A stretch of DNA of 13,863 nt from Clostridiales bacterium (GCA_014799525.1 JAAVHW010000077.1:1-13863), one strand, 5' to 3'. Shown: positions 1-7,050, counted from the stretch's first letter. A program made the numbers and translations. The notes: generated by a model not told the origin, from the sequence alone.

Positions 1-168
1 CAGTACGATATACAAAATCGCGAGCGTGATGAACAGACCACGCACCAAATGGCTTTCAAACTCTTCAACATCGATACCACCAAAAGCCGTAATAAGCAAA
101 ATCATGATGAGAACGACTGCCACGACCATACTTGCCGATGCAAAGACTTTTTCCAAATTCTTTTTCAT
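1..168 (-). CDS. N-terminal part of a membrane protein of unknown function (runs off the window)
   Basis: An open frame begins with ATG at 168 on the minus strand and is still open at base 1, giving 56 codons. A good Shine-Dalgarno (AAGGAG, about 6 bases upstream) and a sigma-A type promoter at 252-280 support the start. The peptide starts MKKNLEKVF, has a hydrophobic helix at about residues 12-30 (rich in V, L, I and M), a short acidic loop (DVEEFE), and a second hydrophobic stretch from about residue 42 to the edge. It is therefore an integral membrane protein with at least two helices. No family motif is visible in this fragment and I do not recognise it. Confidence 0.7.
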   Translation of the reverse strand, partial: MKKNLEKVFASASMVVAVVLIMILLITAFGGIDVEEFESHLVRGLFITLAILYIVL

Positions 169-251
169 GCTCACTCCTTGACCGATTTGCACGGCGTCAT
201 ATCTATTGTGAAATACAAGCCGCTACATTCGGTATTATTTAAGTTATATAT

Positions 252-280
252 AATATATACTAAGCAATCAAAATAGTCAA
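252..280 (-). promoter_or_regulatory. Sigma-A type promoter for the minus-strand membrane protein gene
   Basis: On the minus strand, TTGACT (280-275) is followed after 17 bases by TATATT (257-252). Both hexamers are one base off consensus and the spacing is ideal. It points at the gene starting at 168 and predicts a 5' leader of about 75 bases. Confidence 0.7.
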
Positions 281-289
281 CCTATGTTT

Positions 290-304
290 ACACACTTCGT
301 GTGT
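290..304. repeat. Short hairpin ACACAC-TTC-GTGTGT, also found after ypeB
   Basis: A perfect 6-bp stem with a TTC loop, followed on the plus strand by a T-rich run (TTTGTTTTTG). The same 13-base core (CACACTTCGTGTG) lies directly after the ypeB stop codon on the minus strand (10327-10315). It may be a small terminator, but no plus-strand gene ends just upstream here, so its role at this site is unclear. Confidence 0.4.
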
Positions 305-367
305 TTGTTTTTGAATTATTTTGTAAATGATAAAATCGCGCGACTGCCGCCAAGCGAACAATTGCAC

Positions 368-397
368 TTGCATAATCGTACACGAGTATGCTATAAT
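368..397 (+). promoter_or_regulatory. Extended -10 promoter for the structured RNA/leader
   Basis: TTGCAT (368-373), an 18-base spacer, then a perfect TATAAT (392-397) preceded by TG at 389-390 (extended -10). The predicted start at about 404 is exactly where the long hairpin of the RNA begins. This is the strongest -10 in the window and is most simply read as the promoter of the 404-588 RNA. Confidence 0.7.
370..391. promoter_or_regulatory. 22-bp imperfect palindrome in the promoter spacer (candidate operator)
   Basis: Half-sites GCATAATCGT (370-379) and the complement of 382-391 (GCATACTCGT) match at 9 of 10 positions around a 2-base centre. The palindrome overlaps the -35 and fills the spacer up to the first base of TATAAT, a classic place for a repressor dimer, or for a MerR-type activator given the 18-base spacer. 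The regulator is unknown; I see no match to LexA, Fur or other boxes that I can name. Confidence 0.5.
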
Positions 398-403
398 TTC
401 CGT

Positions 404-588
404 ACCACGAACCTTAATAGTTTTCTACATGGAACTTGTTATTTCCCACGATAACAAGTGTATTTTCCGTATAAACAAGACCGTGTAGAAAAAAACTATA
501 TAGCTGTTTAAGGTTTGTGGTGAATCTTGCGGAATGCACTTGTTATACAACAGATACAGTGGTGATTCCGTTGGAGTCACCACTTTTT
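404..588 (+). ncRNA. Candidate structured RNA or regulatory leader upstream of the LRR protein gene
   Basis: No gene is present here. The predicted transcript starts with a 13-bp closing stem (404-416 with 509-521, one G-U pair). After a lopsided internal loop comes a second 15-bp stem: 418-423 pairs with 493-498 and 424-432 pairs with 481-489, with a 3-base bulge. Inside that is a 9-bp hairpin (434-442 with 451-459). The same 9-mer ACTTGTTAT recurs at 538-546, just before the terminator. The middle arm (451-469) can therefore pair instead with 530-546 in a longer helix, which would open the inner hairpin. The RNA ends at a strong intrinsic terminator (558-588). It could be an independent small RNA or an attenuator controlling the gene at 631. 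I cannot assign a known family. Confidence 0.55.
558..588 (+). terminator. Strong intrinsic terminator between the structured RNA and the LRR protein gene
   Basis: A 12-bp stem (558-569 with 573-584; one T-G pair) with loop GTT runs into TTTTT at 584-588. It lies 42 bases upstream of the ATG at 631. It either ends a separate RNA or acts as the off-structure of a leader. Confidence 0.85.
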
Positions 589-630
589 GTATAGCATAAA
601 CCGATATACTACTATGCTACGGAGGAAATC

Positions 631-2751
631 ATGGCAAAATGTCCTAATTGTGGAAATGACGCAAACGCCATCGGCAACGATAAATACGTTTGCACTTCAT
701 GTGGAGCTCAATTTACGTTTGAAGTTCCAACCGAAGAAAACAGTGAAATTGCGCAGTTGAAAGCACGCATAGCCGCGCTCGAAGCCGAAAAGCAAGCACC
801 CGTTGTGCAACCAAAACAGAAGAATGCTGTAAAAGAAAAGGCTTCAAATTCTCCTGCTCTTGTATGGCTAAAAAAGAATTGGGCTATTCCAGTCATCATA
901 CTGCTCGTGCTTATAACCATTATAACGCTGATGACGTGTCTTATAGGACTTAGAGGCGTTTATTACAACATTCAAAACCCCAACGAATTTTATAGCTTTA
1001 CCGCCACATCATATGAGCATCACACTTTATATCACGGCGAAGATGATGTTGAAAAAGGTAATTGGCATATTTCTGACGGAAGGCTCTATCTCGAATATGA
1101 AGATACTTCGCTTGGAATCGCTATCAAAGTTAAAGAAGATTTGATTATAAAAGAGTCTAACGAGTACAGTACAATCTTTTTAGGCGACAGCTCGGAATAT
1201 ATGAGCGAATTCAAAAGGGCTTCTATCGTAAACTACTCCGTACTTGCTAAAAAAGCTACGATAACGTTTGATGCAAACGGTGGACTTGTAGAAAATTCTA
1301 CTGAGTATAAATCAACGGTCAAAGTCGGAAACAAGCCGATAGTTCCCTCTAACCCAACGAAACTCGACTATGAATTTAAGGGTTGGTATAGTGAGCCGTA
1401 TGGATATAAAGATGCCAATTCCCAACCATATTACAACCAAAGAGTCTGGGAAAATGCGACATACTATGCAAACTGGCACAACCCAACGAAATATACTATT
1501 ACTCTTTTGGGCGACGGTGAAAAAGAAATTACTGCCAACGAGGGAGATTTACTGTTGCCAGTTTTGCAAAAACTATATCCCGAGTGCGTATTTAGAATGG
1601 ATGGGGAAATTATAGATAGTACCACCCGTATGCCTGCTTACTCAGTACAAATTGACATTGATAACAATATTCCTAAATATGAAATCAATATTACAGGAGA
1701 CATTTCAATCACACTTTTTGCTCGCGCTGGCGAAAACATTTTACAAATACTAACAAGCTCGTATCAAAACTATGAGTTTTATTTGGATAACGAGCTTATA
1801 GATTATAATTTTATAATGCCAAATCATAGTATTGATGTTGTTTCAGTTGAAAATTCAAACAAAAACACGCTTAAACTCATAGGCGATTTAGAATACAGTT
1901 ATACTCTTACGCAAAACACTAATATTCTGATGTTCTTGGAACAGAATTTTAATAACTATGATTTTTACTATGATTGCATACAAATTGGATATGACTTTGT
2001 TATGCCCGATGAAGATATAACTCTAATTTGCATTGACCAACGTATAGGATTTGATAATTCATATAGTGTAAGTATAGTTGGTGAAATTAATGTAGTTGAT
2101 GCCATCGGCATTGGTGATTTAGATGCTTCTAAACCGCGAGATTACTTTAGTTTAGAAGAAAATGATTTAATATTTGAAATATTAGATGATTATTTTTACG
2201 CTTGCAAGTTTACTTATAATGGGCAAGAAATAGATAAAACTACTTTGATGCCTGCAAAAAACATACTAATAAAATGCGAGCTTTTAGAAAAATTGGATTG
2301 GGACAGCTTAGAACAAATTTTTACATTTGAAAAAATGATTCCTTTTTCAATATCATGTAAAAACACTGATATTGGCGGAAATATTGTAATACCTACTCAT
2401 TATTATGGATATAAAATTCAAGGTATATATGATTTTAAAAACTGTGCAAATATCACAAGTATCACTCTCCCCGAAACAATTACTTATATAGATAACAACG
2501 CCTTTGAGAGCTGTATTGGCTTGACGGAAATCACTATTCCAAACAGTGTAAAAACAATATATCGCTACACTTTTAAGAATTGTGCAAATCTTAAAAAAGT
2601 ATATCTGCCTGCCAGCTTAACCTACATTGATTATACAGCTTTTGAAGGCTGTTACAACTTAACCGACATTTATTTTGACGGAACAGAAGAGGAATGGAAA
2701 GCAATTCAATATCATAGATTAGAAAATTGCACAATTCATTTTGCAAATTAA
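631..2751 (+). CDS. Zinc-ribbon, membrane-anchored protein with InlB-type repeats and a BspA-type LRR C terminus
   Basis: 706 residues; GGAGG lies 5 bases before the ATG. Domains in order: a CxxC...CxxC zinc ribbon (C4, C7, C21, C24); a charged, probably coiled segment (about 38-56); one transmembrane helix (about 84-106); a beta-rich region (110-200); one Listeria-Bacteroides/InlB B-type repeat (about 210-283, with FDANGG, FKGWY and YYANW landmarks). Four degenerate tandem units follow (about 288-344, 350-406, 413-469 and 478-551), each ending around an MP dipeptide (334, 396, 458, 540). The C terminus is a BspA-like LRR_5 region (about 570-700, with ITLPETITYIDNNAFESC-type units and a final FDGTEEEWKAI cap). 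InlB and LRR_5 modules are usually extracellular, while the zinc ribbon should face the cytoplasm. The likely role is surface binding or adhesion, but the ligand is unknown. The second half is visibly more AT-rich than the first. Confidence 0.85.
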   Translation: MAKCPNCGNDANAIGNDKYVCTSCGAQFTFEVPTEENSEIAQLKARIAALEAEKQAPVVQPKQKNAVKEKASNSPALVWLKKNWAIPVIILLVLITIITLMTCLIGLRGVYYNIQNPNEFYSFTATSYEHHTLYHGEDDVEKGNWHISDGRLYLEYEDTSLGIAIKVKEDLIIKESNEYSTIFLGDSSEYMSEFKRASIVNYSVLAKKATITFDANGGLVENSTEYKSTVKVGNKPIVPSNPTKLDYEFKGWYSEPYGYKDANSQPYYNQRVWENATYYANWHNPTKYTITLLGDGEKEITANEGDLLLPVLQKLYPECVFRMDGEIIDSTTRMPAYSVQIDIDNNIPKYEINITGDISITLFARAGENILQILTSSYQNYEFYLDNELIDYNFIMPNHSIDVVSVENSNKNTLKLIGDLEYSYTLTQNTNILMFLEQNFNNYDFYYDCIQIGYDFVMPDEDITLICIDQRIGFDNSYSVSIVGEINVVDAIGIGDLDASKPRDYFSLEENDLIFEILDDYFYACKFTYNGQEIDKTTLMPAKNILIKCELLEKLDWDSLEQIFTFEKMIPFSISCKNTDIGGNIVIPTHYYGYKIQGIYDFKNCANITSITLPETITYIDNNAFESCIGLTEITIPNSVKTIYRYTFKNCANLKKVYLPASLTYIDYTAFEGCYNLTDIYFDGTEEEWKAIQYHRLENCTIHFAN

Positions 2752-2778
2752 ACAACAGGTTCTTAAGACAGAAACCAT

Positions 2779-2809
2779 ACAAAAGCGGCACTTAAAGTGT
2801 CGCTTTTGT
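2779..2809. terminator. Bidirectional intrinsic terminator between convergent genes
   Basis: Arms 2779-2793 and 2795-2809 form a 15-base inverted repeat with one G-T pair (core AAAAGCGGCACTT). The plus strand ends in CTTTTGTTAT and the minus strand in CTTTTGTATGG. It sits between the stop codons of the LRR protein gene and alaS, so it can serve both. Confidence 0.8.
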
Positions 2810-2840
2810 TATATTGTTATCAAATTTGATTGATTTGCTT

Positions 2841-4628
2841 TTATTCCAAAATAGCCTTTATTCTTCTTACGCCTGCCGAAGAACTTTGTTCCTTTGTAAT
2901 CTTGAATTTGCCAAGCTCACCCGTGCGAGAGGCGTGAGGTCCACCGCAGATTTCCTTGGAGAAGCCTATTGTGTACACCTTGACAACCTCGCCGTACTTT
3001 GCGGTAAACACGCCGATTGCACCTGCCGCCTTTGCTTGCTCTACGGACATTTCTTCAAGCACTACAAGCTCGTCCTTTGCAATCTGCTCGTTGACGAGTT
3101 TTTCAACCTCGGCAATTTCCTCTGCCGTAAGCGGACGGGGGAAGTTGAAGTCAAAGCGCAAGCGCTCTGCGGTTATGTTGCTGCCCTTTTGCTGTATGGT
3201 GTTGTCGTTAAGCACCTTTTTGAGTGCGGCGTTGAGAAGGTGCGTTGCGCTGTGAAGTCTTGCAGTCTGCACTCCGTTGTCCGCAAGTCCGCCCTTGAAC
3301 TTCTGCTCCGCTCCTGCTTTGCTGAGTGCTTGATGATTTGCGAACGCCTTTTCGTAGCCCTCTTCGTCAAGAGTGAAGCCCTTTTCTTCTGCAAGCTCTT
3401 TTGTCATCTCAATCGGGAAGCCAAAGGTGTCGTACAGTCTGAACGCGGTCTTGCCAGGGAACACCGTCATGCCCTCGGGAAGATGAGCAAGTATCTTGTC
3501 AAACTCCTTGAGTCCCTGCTCTATCGTCTTTGCGAATTTATCCTTTTCGGCAATAAGCTCGCGCACGATATGCTCCTCGTTCTCCTTGATGTAGGGATAT
3601 GCGTCCTTGTACTTCTCGGTATACAGCTTTGCAATCTCAACGAGTGCGCCGTCGTCCACGCCGAGTGTGCGGCAGTATCTCATAGCTCTGCGGATGAGTC
3701 TGCGCAGCACGTAGCCTTGGTCCACGTTGGACGGAGTAATACCGTTTCTGTCGCCGAGCAGGAAGGTTGCCGTACGCGTATGGTCGGAGATGATACGCAT
3801 TGCTCTTGTATCCTTCTCGTTCTCGCCGTAGGTCTTGCCGCTGAGCTCTTCAAGCTTCTTTATTGCAAATGCAAACAAGTCCGTTTCAAACACCGACTTG
3901 TAGCCGTTGAGTATGCAAAGCATTCTTTCAAGTCCCATGCCTTGGTCAACGTTCTTTTGCTTGAGCGGCTCAAACGTGCCGTCCGCGTTCTTGAAGAACT
4001 GCATAAACACGTTGTTGCCAATCTCCATATACTTGCCGCAGTCGCAGGCAGGCGAGCATTCGGGACAGCACTTGGGCTTGCCTGTGTCAATGAACATTTC
4101 CGTATCAGGTCCGCAAGGTCCTGTCATGCCGGCAGGTCCCCACCAGTTGTGCTTTTTGTCAAGATAGAAAATCTTATCTTTGTCTATGCCGACCTCTTCC
4201 CAACGCTTCGCGCTCTCCTCGTCGCGAGGGCAGGTATCGTCACCAGCAAAAACGGTGACTGCAAATTTATCCTTTTCAAATTCGAGATTTTCAAGTAGCA
4301 GCTCGTAAGACCACTTTATTGCATCCTGCTTGAAGTAATCGCCAAGCGACCAACAGCCGAGCATTTCAAAAAACGTGCAGTGGCTCGCGTCGCCGACAGA
4401 CTCTATATCGCCAGTACGCACGCACACCTGTACGTCGGTAAGGCGCTTGCCTGCAGGGTGCCTTTCGCCGAGAAGATACGGCACGAGCGGATGCATACCT
4501 GCCGTTGTAAACAGTACGGTCGGGTCGTTCTCGGGTATCAGCGAAGCGGAATCAATAACCGCGTGTTCTTTGGAATGGTAAAAATCCAAATACAGTTTTC
4601 TAAGTTGTTCGGAATTGAGTTTTTTCAT
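2841..4628 (-). CDS. alaS: Alanine--tRNA ligase, short form lacking the C-Ala domain
   Basis: 595 residues. It charges tRNA-Ala with alanine in the cytoplasm and deacylates mischarged tRNA. The class II catalytic core is at the N terminus (FTTAGMHPLVPYLLG at about 40-54, CTFFEMLGCWSLGDYF at 84-99, GMGLERM at 230-236). Residues 187-197 carry a cysteine cluster (KCCPECSPACDCGKY). The editing domain is complete, with zinc ligands HSATH (H459, H463) and CGGPH (C561, H565). The protein stops soon after (SSSAGVRRIKAILE), whereas standard bacterial AlaRS is about 870 residues with a C-terminal oligomerisation/C-Ala domain. The stop codon is followed by the shared terminator, so this is a natural end, not a frameshift. 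The start is supported by AGAGGA 7 bases upstream. No T-box leader is visible in the 150 bases upstream. Confidence 0.93.
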   Translation of the reverse strand: MKKLNSEQLRKLYLDFYHSKEHAVIDSASLIPENDPTVLFTTAGMHPLVPYLLGERHPAGKRLTDVQVCVRTGDIESVGDASHCTFFEMLGCWSLGDYFKQDAIKWSYELLLENLEFEKDKFAVTVFAGDDTCPRDEESAKRWEEVGIDKDKIFYLDKKHNWWGPAGMTGPCGPDTEMFIDTGKPKCCPECSPACDCGKYMEIGNNVFMQFFKNADGTFEPLKQKNVDQGMGLERMLCILNGYKSVFETDLFAFAIKKLEELSGKTYGENEKDTRAMRIISDHTRTATFLLGDRNGITPSNVDQGYVLRRLIRRAMRYCRTLGVDDGALVEIAKLYTEKYKDAYPYIKENEEHIVRELIAEKDKFAKTIEQGLKEFDKILAHLPEGMTVFPGKTAFRLYDTFGFPIEMTKELAEEKGFTLDEEGYEKAFANHQALSKAGAEQKFKGGLADNGVQTARLHSATHLLNAALKKVLNDNTIQQKGSNITAERLRFDFNFPRPLTAEEIAEVEKLVNEQIAKDELVVLEEMSVEQAKAAGAIGVFTAKYGEVVKVYTIGFSKEICGGPHASRTGELGKFKITKEQSSSAGVRRIKAILE

Positions 4629-4705
4629 CTTGTAATCCTCTTGTATTGCGCTTTGTATTTAGTGTTTATATTTGCAGTTTTATTGCACTATCGGCAGTTT
4701 ATATG

Positions 4706-4730
4706 ACGGTTTTTGTCAAATAAACACCGT
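4706..4730 (-). promoter_or_regulatory. Inverted repeat enclosing a TTGAC motif upstream of alaS
   Basis: Arms 4706-4714 and 4722-4730 pair at 8 of 9 positions (ACGGT/ACCGT ends). The 7-base loop plus the next base reads TTTGACA on the minus strand, a good -35 match, though I find no convincing -10 at the right distance. It could be an operator or chance. Confidence 0.25.
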
Positions 4731-4782
4731 TTGTTTCAATTTTGCAGTTAATTTTGCCTCAACCAATCACGGTTGACTTCGC

Positions 4783-6021
4783 TTAACAGCCAAGCTCTTT
4801 CAACACTTCATTTGGTACGTCCGTGTTCTTTATTGCGTTTGTAAACGCAAGCGAAACCCTGCCGTTGGTTGATGCTATGCCAAGATTATGCACGTTGTTC
4901 TTGGATACGTTGAGATACAGCAACAGGCTTTCAACTCCCAGCTCGGCAGGCACCTTTATGTTGCCGAGATTGCTTATGATTATCGTCTGGCGCGACTTCA
5001 TAAACAACCTGCCAAAGCGTATCAGCAACCACTTCAACCATAGCGGCACAATCTTGAAAATGAAATTGCGCTGCGCACGTACAGTGGTTGATACAAACTT
5101 CTGCATGTCCTCTTTGTTTACCTTTTCGGTGAGCTGCTTTGCACAGCTCTTAGCACAGGTCTCAAGGCTCTCGCAGTCCTTCTCGTCAAGCACCAAGCGC
5201 ACGAACGTGATGAAGTTACGCGCCGTAACCGACTCGAATAGGTTGCGAAGGTTGACAGGTATCATCAGGGCGATTGGGCGCTTAAGCTTGCCGTCACACT
5301 TCTTTGCGTTATGCGCCATAGCACACGCCGTAATCGCGGATATGTACGCCGTCAGCGACACTCCCATAGCCCTCGATTTTTCAAGCAGCTTCGCAGACTC
5401 GTACTCTGCCGAGACAATATGGTAATGCTCGCTGTACTCGCCCGTAACCCTGTACGGTGCGCCGCCAGCCATAGATTTGAGGTTGAGCTTGCTTAGCGAA
5501 ATGGGCTTGTAGTTTGCAACAAAGCTATCTTCAAGCTCCCTCTCTGGCACGGACTCTCTTGTGGTCAGTATATCGCAGTTTTCATCAAACGATATGCCCG
5601 TAAGCTCGCGATAGCGGCGAAGCGTGGCAAGCAACAGCTTCATTGCTCCGTTCGCGTCCGTAAGCGCGTGGAACATCTCAAGATATACCGTTCTATCCTC
5701 ATAGGACAGTCTGAACAAATATCCGTTTGTAAGCTTAGGGTTTATCGGCGTTTGCGGTCTGCCGTTCCACTCAAACACAAGCACCTGCTTGAAGTTCTCC
5801 TCCAAATAGTATCTGGAATATCCCTTTTTCAAGCGCACCTTGTAGGTCGGAAATCTGCCCATAACCTCGTTGACAGCTCTGCGGAGAAGCTCCTTATCCA
5901 CCTTATCCGCAAGCACCGCGCTCACGCAAAACAGACTCTGCGCTTTTTTGCTCGTCATGTAAGGATAAAATGTGGCAGACAGGTCTAAATGATATCTATT
6001 TGGCTTTTGGCTGTTTTTCAT
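4783..6021 (-). CDS. HxxxD acyltransferase-like protein (alcohol acetyltransferase/condensation fold)
   Basis: 412 residues from the ATG at 6021. An in-frame ATG at 6069 exists but has no Shine-Dalgarno; AGGTGG lies just before 6021. The hallmark is HALTD followed by ANGA (H118 and D122 from this start), the HxxxD catalytic motif of the chloramphenicol acetyltransferase/NRPS-condensation superfamily. Other family-like features are an N-terminal half with a basic R-rich helix (about 46-58), a central MIPVNLR segment and a C-terminal IISNLGNI stretch typical of the latching strand. Members in Clostridia are commonly annotated as alcohol acetyltransferases, but the acyl donor and acceptor are unknown. 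No PKS/NRPS or lipid genes adjoin it. It is transcribed divergently from yabP and stands alone. Confidence 0.72.
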   Translation of the reverse strand: MKNSQKPNRYHLDLSATFYPYMTSKKAQSLFCVSAVLADKVDKELLRRAVNEVMGRFPTYKVRLKKGYSRYYLEENFKQVLVFEWNGRPQTPINPKLTNGYLFRLSYEDRTVYLEMFHALTDANGAMKLLLATLRRYRELTGISFDENCDILTTRESVPERELEDSFVANYKPISLSKLNLKSMAGGAPYRVTGEYSEHYHIVSAEYESAKLLEKSRAMGVSLTAYISAITACAMAHNAKKCDGKLKRPIALMIPVNLRNLFESVTARNFITFVRLVLDEKDCESLETCAKSCAKQLTEKVNKEDMQKFVSTTVRAQRNFIFKIVPLWLKWLLIRFGRLFMKSRQTIIISNLGNIKVPAELGVESLLLYLNVSKNNVHNLGIASTNGRVSLAFTNAIKNTDVPNEVLKELGC

Positions 6022-6165
6022 AATCCACCTGCCTATATTTACTCCGCTTGCAAAATTTACAAACTTCATATGACGCTCATAAGAAGTTCATAAGTTTTAC
6101 GAATATATTTTAGTATTCTTTAATAGTATTGTCAAGAAAGCATAATCGGCAAAGGAGTTACAATT

Positions 6166-6513
6166 ATGAATTTTTCAAGCGAAAATGGCTCGATAGACAA
6201 AAAGACCGCAAATTCGTGGAGCGGCTCGCAGGCTACTGCGCGTACTGCAACCACTGAACAAAAAGGACATAAGCTTGAGCTTGACCACAACCGCGCTATG
6301 AGTATGACGGGCGTAGTGGACGTGCCAGTGTTCACGGATAAGAATATAACCGTGCGCTTAAACGGAGAAACGCTACTCGTAGTAGGACAGGGACTCGCCG
6401 TCAAAAACCTCGATATAGAAAACGGCAAGCTACAAGTAACGGGGCGCGTAAGCTCGCTTCGCTACACCTCGCAGACCGCGCCGACCTCGCTTGTCAAAAA
6501 GATATTCAAGTGA
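6166..6513 (+). CDS. yabP: YabP-family sporulation protein
   Basis: 115 residues; AAAGGAG lies 8 bases before the ATG. After a polar N terminus (1-33) comes the family core: HKLELDHNRAMSMTGVVDV (35-53), then FTDKNITVRLNGETLLVVG and GLAVKNLDIENGKLQVTGRV (about 56-95), ending in SLVKKIF. This matches the YabP/YqfC pattern of short beta-rich sporulation proteins. In Bacillus, yabP and yabQ are sigma-E dependent mother-cell genes and yabQ is needed for cortex formation. The next gene here is a probable yabQ, as expected. The N-terminal 30 residues are longer than in typical members. I found no convincing sigma-E promoter upstream. Confidence 0.85.
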   Translation: MNFSSENGSIDKKTANSWSGSQATARTATTEQKGHKLELDHNRAMSMTGVVDVPVFTDKNITVRLNGETLLVVGQGLAVKNLDIENGKLQVTGRVSSLRYTSQTAPTSLVKKIFK

Positions 6514-6540
6514 TTGTGTAACGGCTTGGGCGGACGTTAT

Positions 6541-6572
6541 GGATTGCTCCAGCAACAATTGTCTCGCAATGG
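6541..6572. repeat. Degenerate REP-like palindrome between yabP and yabQ
   Basis: The segment starts GGATTGCTCC and ends TCTCGCAATGG, so ATTGC (6543-6547) can pair with GCAAT (6566-6570). Its GGATTGCTYC start is shared with the better palindrome at 10232-10271 read on the other strand. Similar GGATTGCT...CGCAAT elements are dispersed in many bacterial genomes. The match is partial. Confidence 0.35.
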
Positions 6573-6632
6573 CAAATTGCATAAAGCGCAAAGTATATTT
6601 TGGCGCACATAACAACCGTATAGCAACAACCT

Positions 6633-6977
6633 ATGGCTATGACTTCTCTACTTTCTGAAACATTCAATCTCGGAGCAAACGCAGGGACGCAGGCGGTGCG
6701 CTTTGCTCTCTGCCTTGCCGCAGGACTCTTGGCAGGCGTCGTCGCGCTTTTGTATCTTAGAAAGGCTCGCCCATTGGAGCGCGCACTCACCGACCTATTT
6801 GCTACGGTGTGCATAGGTGCGCTGTTTGTGCTGTGCGTTGAATTTATTCTCAATGGCAAGATAGAACTGTACGGAATTGTAGCATACCTCTTAGGCACTG
6901 CCGCGATTCCTATCGCAGTACGGAAAATCCGTTCCGTTTTTAGCGCAAGGCGGGAGAGAAAAAAGAGCGAAGAATAG
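6633..6977 (+). CDS. yabQ: Probable YabQ spore cortex membrane protein
   Basis: 114 residues with about three to four hydrophobic helices (22-41, 56-72, 78-95) and a basic, charged tail (RKIRSVFSARRERKKSEE). The pattern GLLAGVVALLYLRKARPLERALTDLFATV followed by GKIELYGIVAYLLGTA resembles the YabQ family, and the position directly after yabP supports this. YabQ acts in the mother cell, at the outer forespore membrane, and is required for cortex synthesis in Bacillus. A stop codon lies just upstream (6621-6623), so the start must be at or after 6624. ATG 6633 and ATG 6639 are both possible and neither has a clear Shine-Dalgarno. The family call rests on context as much as on sequence. Confidence 0.68.
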   Translation: MAMTSLLSETFNLGANAGTQAVRFALCLAAGLLAGVVALLYLRKARPLERALTDLFATVCIGALFVLCVEFILNGKIELYGIVAYLLGTAAIPIAVRKIRSVFSARRERKKSEE

Positions 6978-6985
6978 CTTTTTTT
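6959..6985 (+). terminator. Weak candidate terminator at the end of yabQ
   Basis: AAAAAAGAGC (6959-6968) can pair with GCTTTTTTT (6977-6985) with one bulge, overlapping the stop codon and ending in seven Ts. The stem is A-U rich and weak. Confidence 0.3.
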
Positions 6986-7050
6986 GTCTGTTTTTGCGCT
7001 ACCTATTCCTTTGCGCTACGTTTGTGCTAATATTGCATACGGAGGCAGTC

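Noticed and set aside
49..276. Plus-strand open frame at the left edge
   Set aside because: It overlaps the supported minus-strand gene with its own promoter and ribosome site and shows no protein-like features.
404..521. Interpretation as 6S RNA
   Set aside because: 6S RNA needs a large, roughly symmetric central bubble flanked by long stems. Here the internal loop is 1 base on one side and 10 on the other, and there is a competing 3' arm.
404..521. Interpretation as a MITE or retron RNA
   Set aside because: The terminal arms pair well, but no target-site duplication flanks them, no transposase or reverse transcriptase is nearby, and a promoter abuts the 5' end.
2814..4298. Long open frame (494 codons) on the plus strand opposite alaS
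   Set aside because: It lies almost wholly antisense to a gene with clear AlaRS motifs, has a Cys/Leu/Val-rich composition with no recognisable domain, and has no ribosome site. It is a mirror of alaS codon bias.
4629..4782. T-box leader expected upstream of alaS
   Set aside because: No T-box AGGGTGGNACCGCG-like sequence and no following terminator are present in this gap.
6101..6150. Sigma-E promoter for yabP
   Set aside because: GAATATA resembles a -35, but no CATACANT-like -10 occurs at the required 13-15 base distance.
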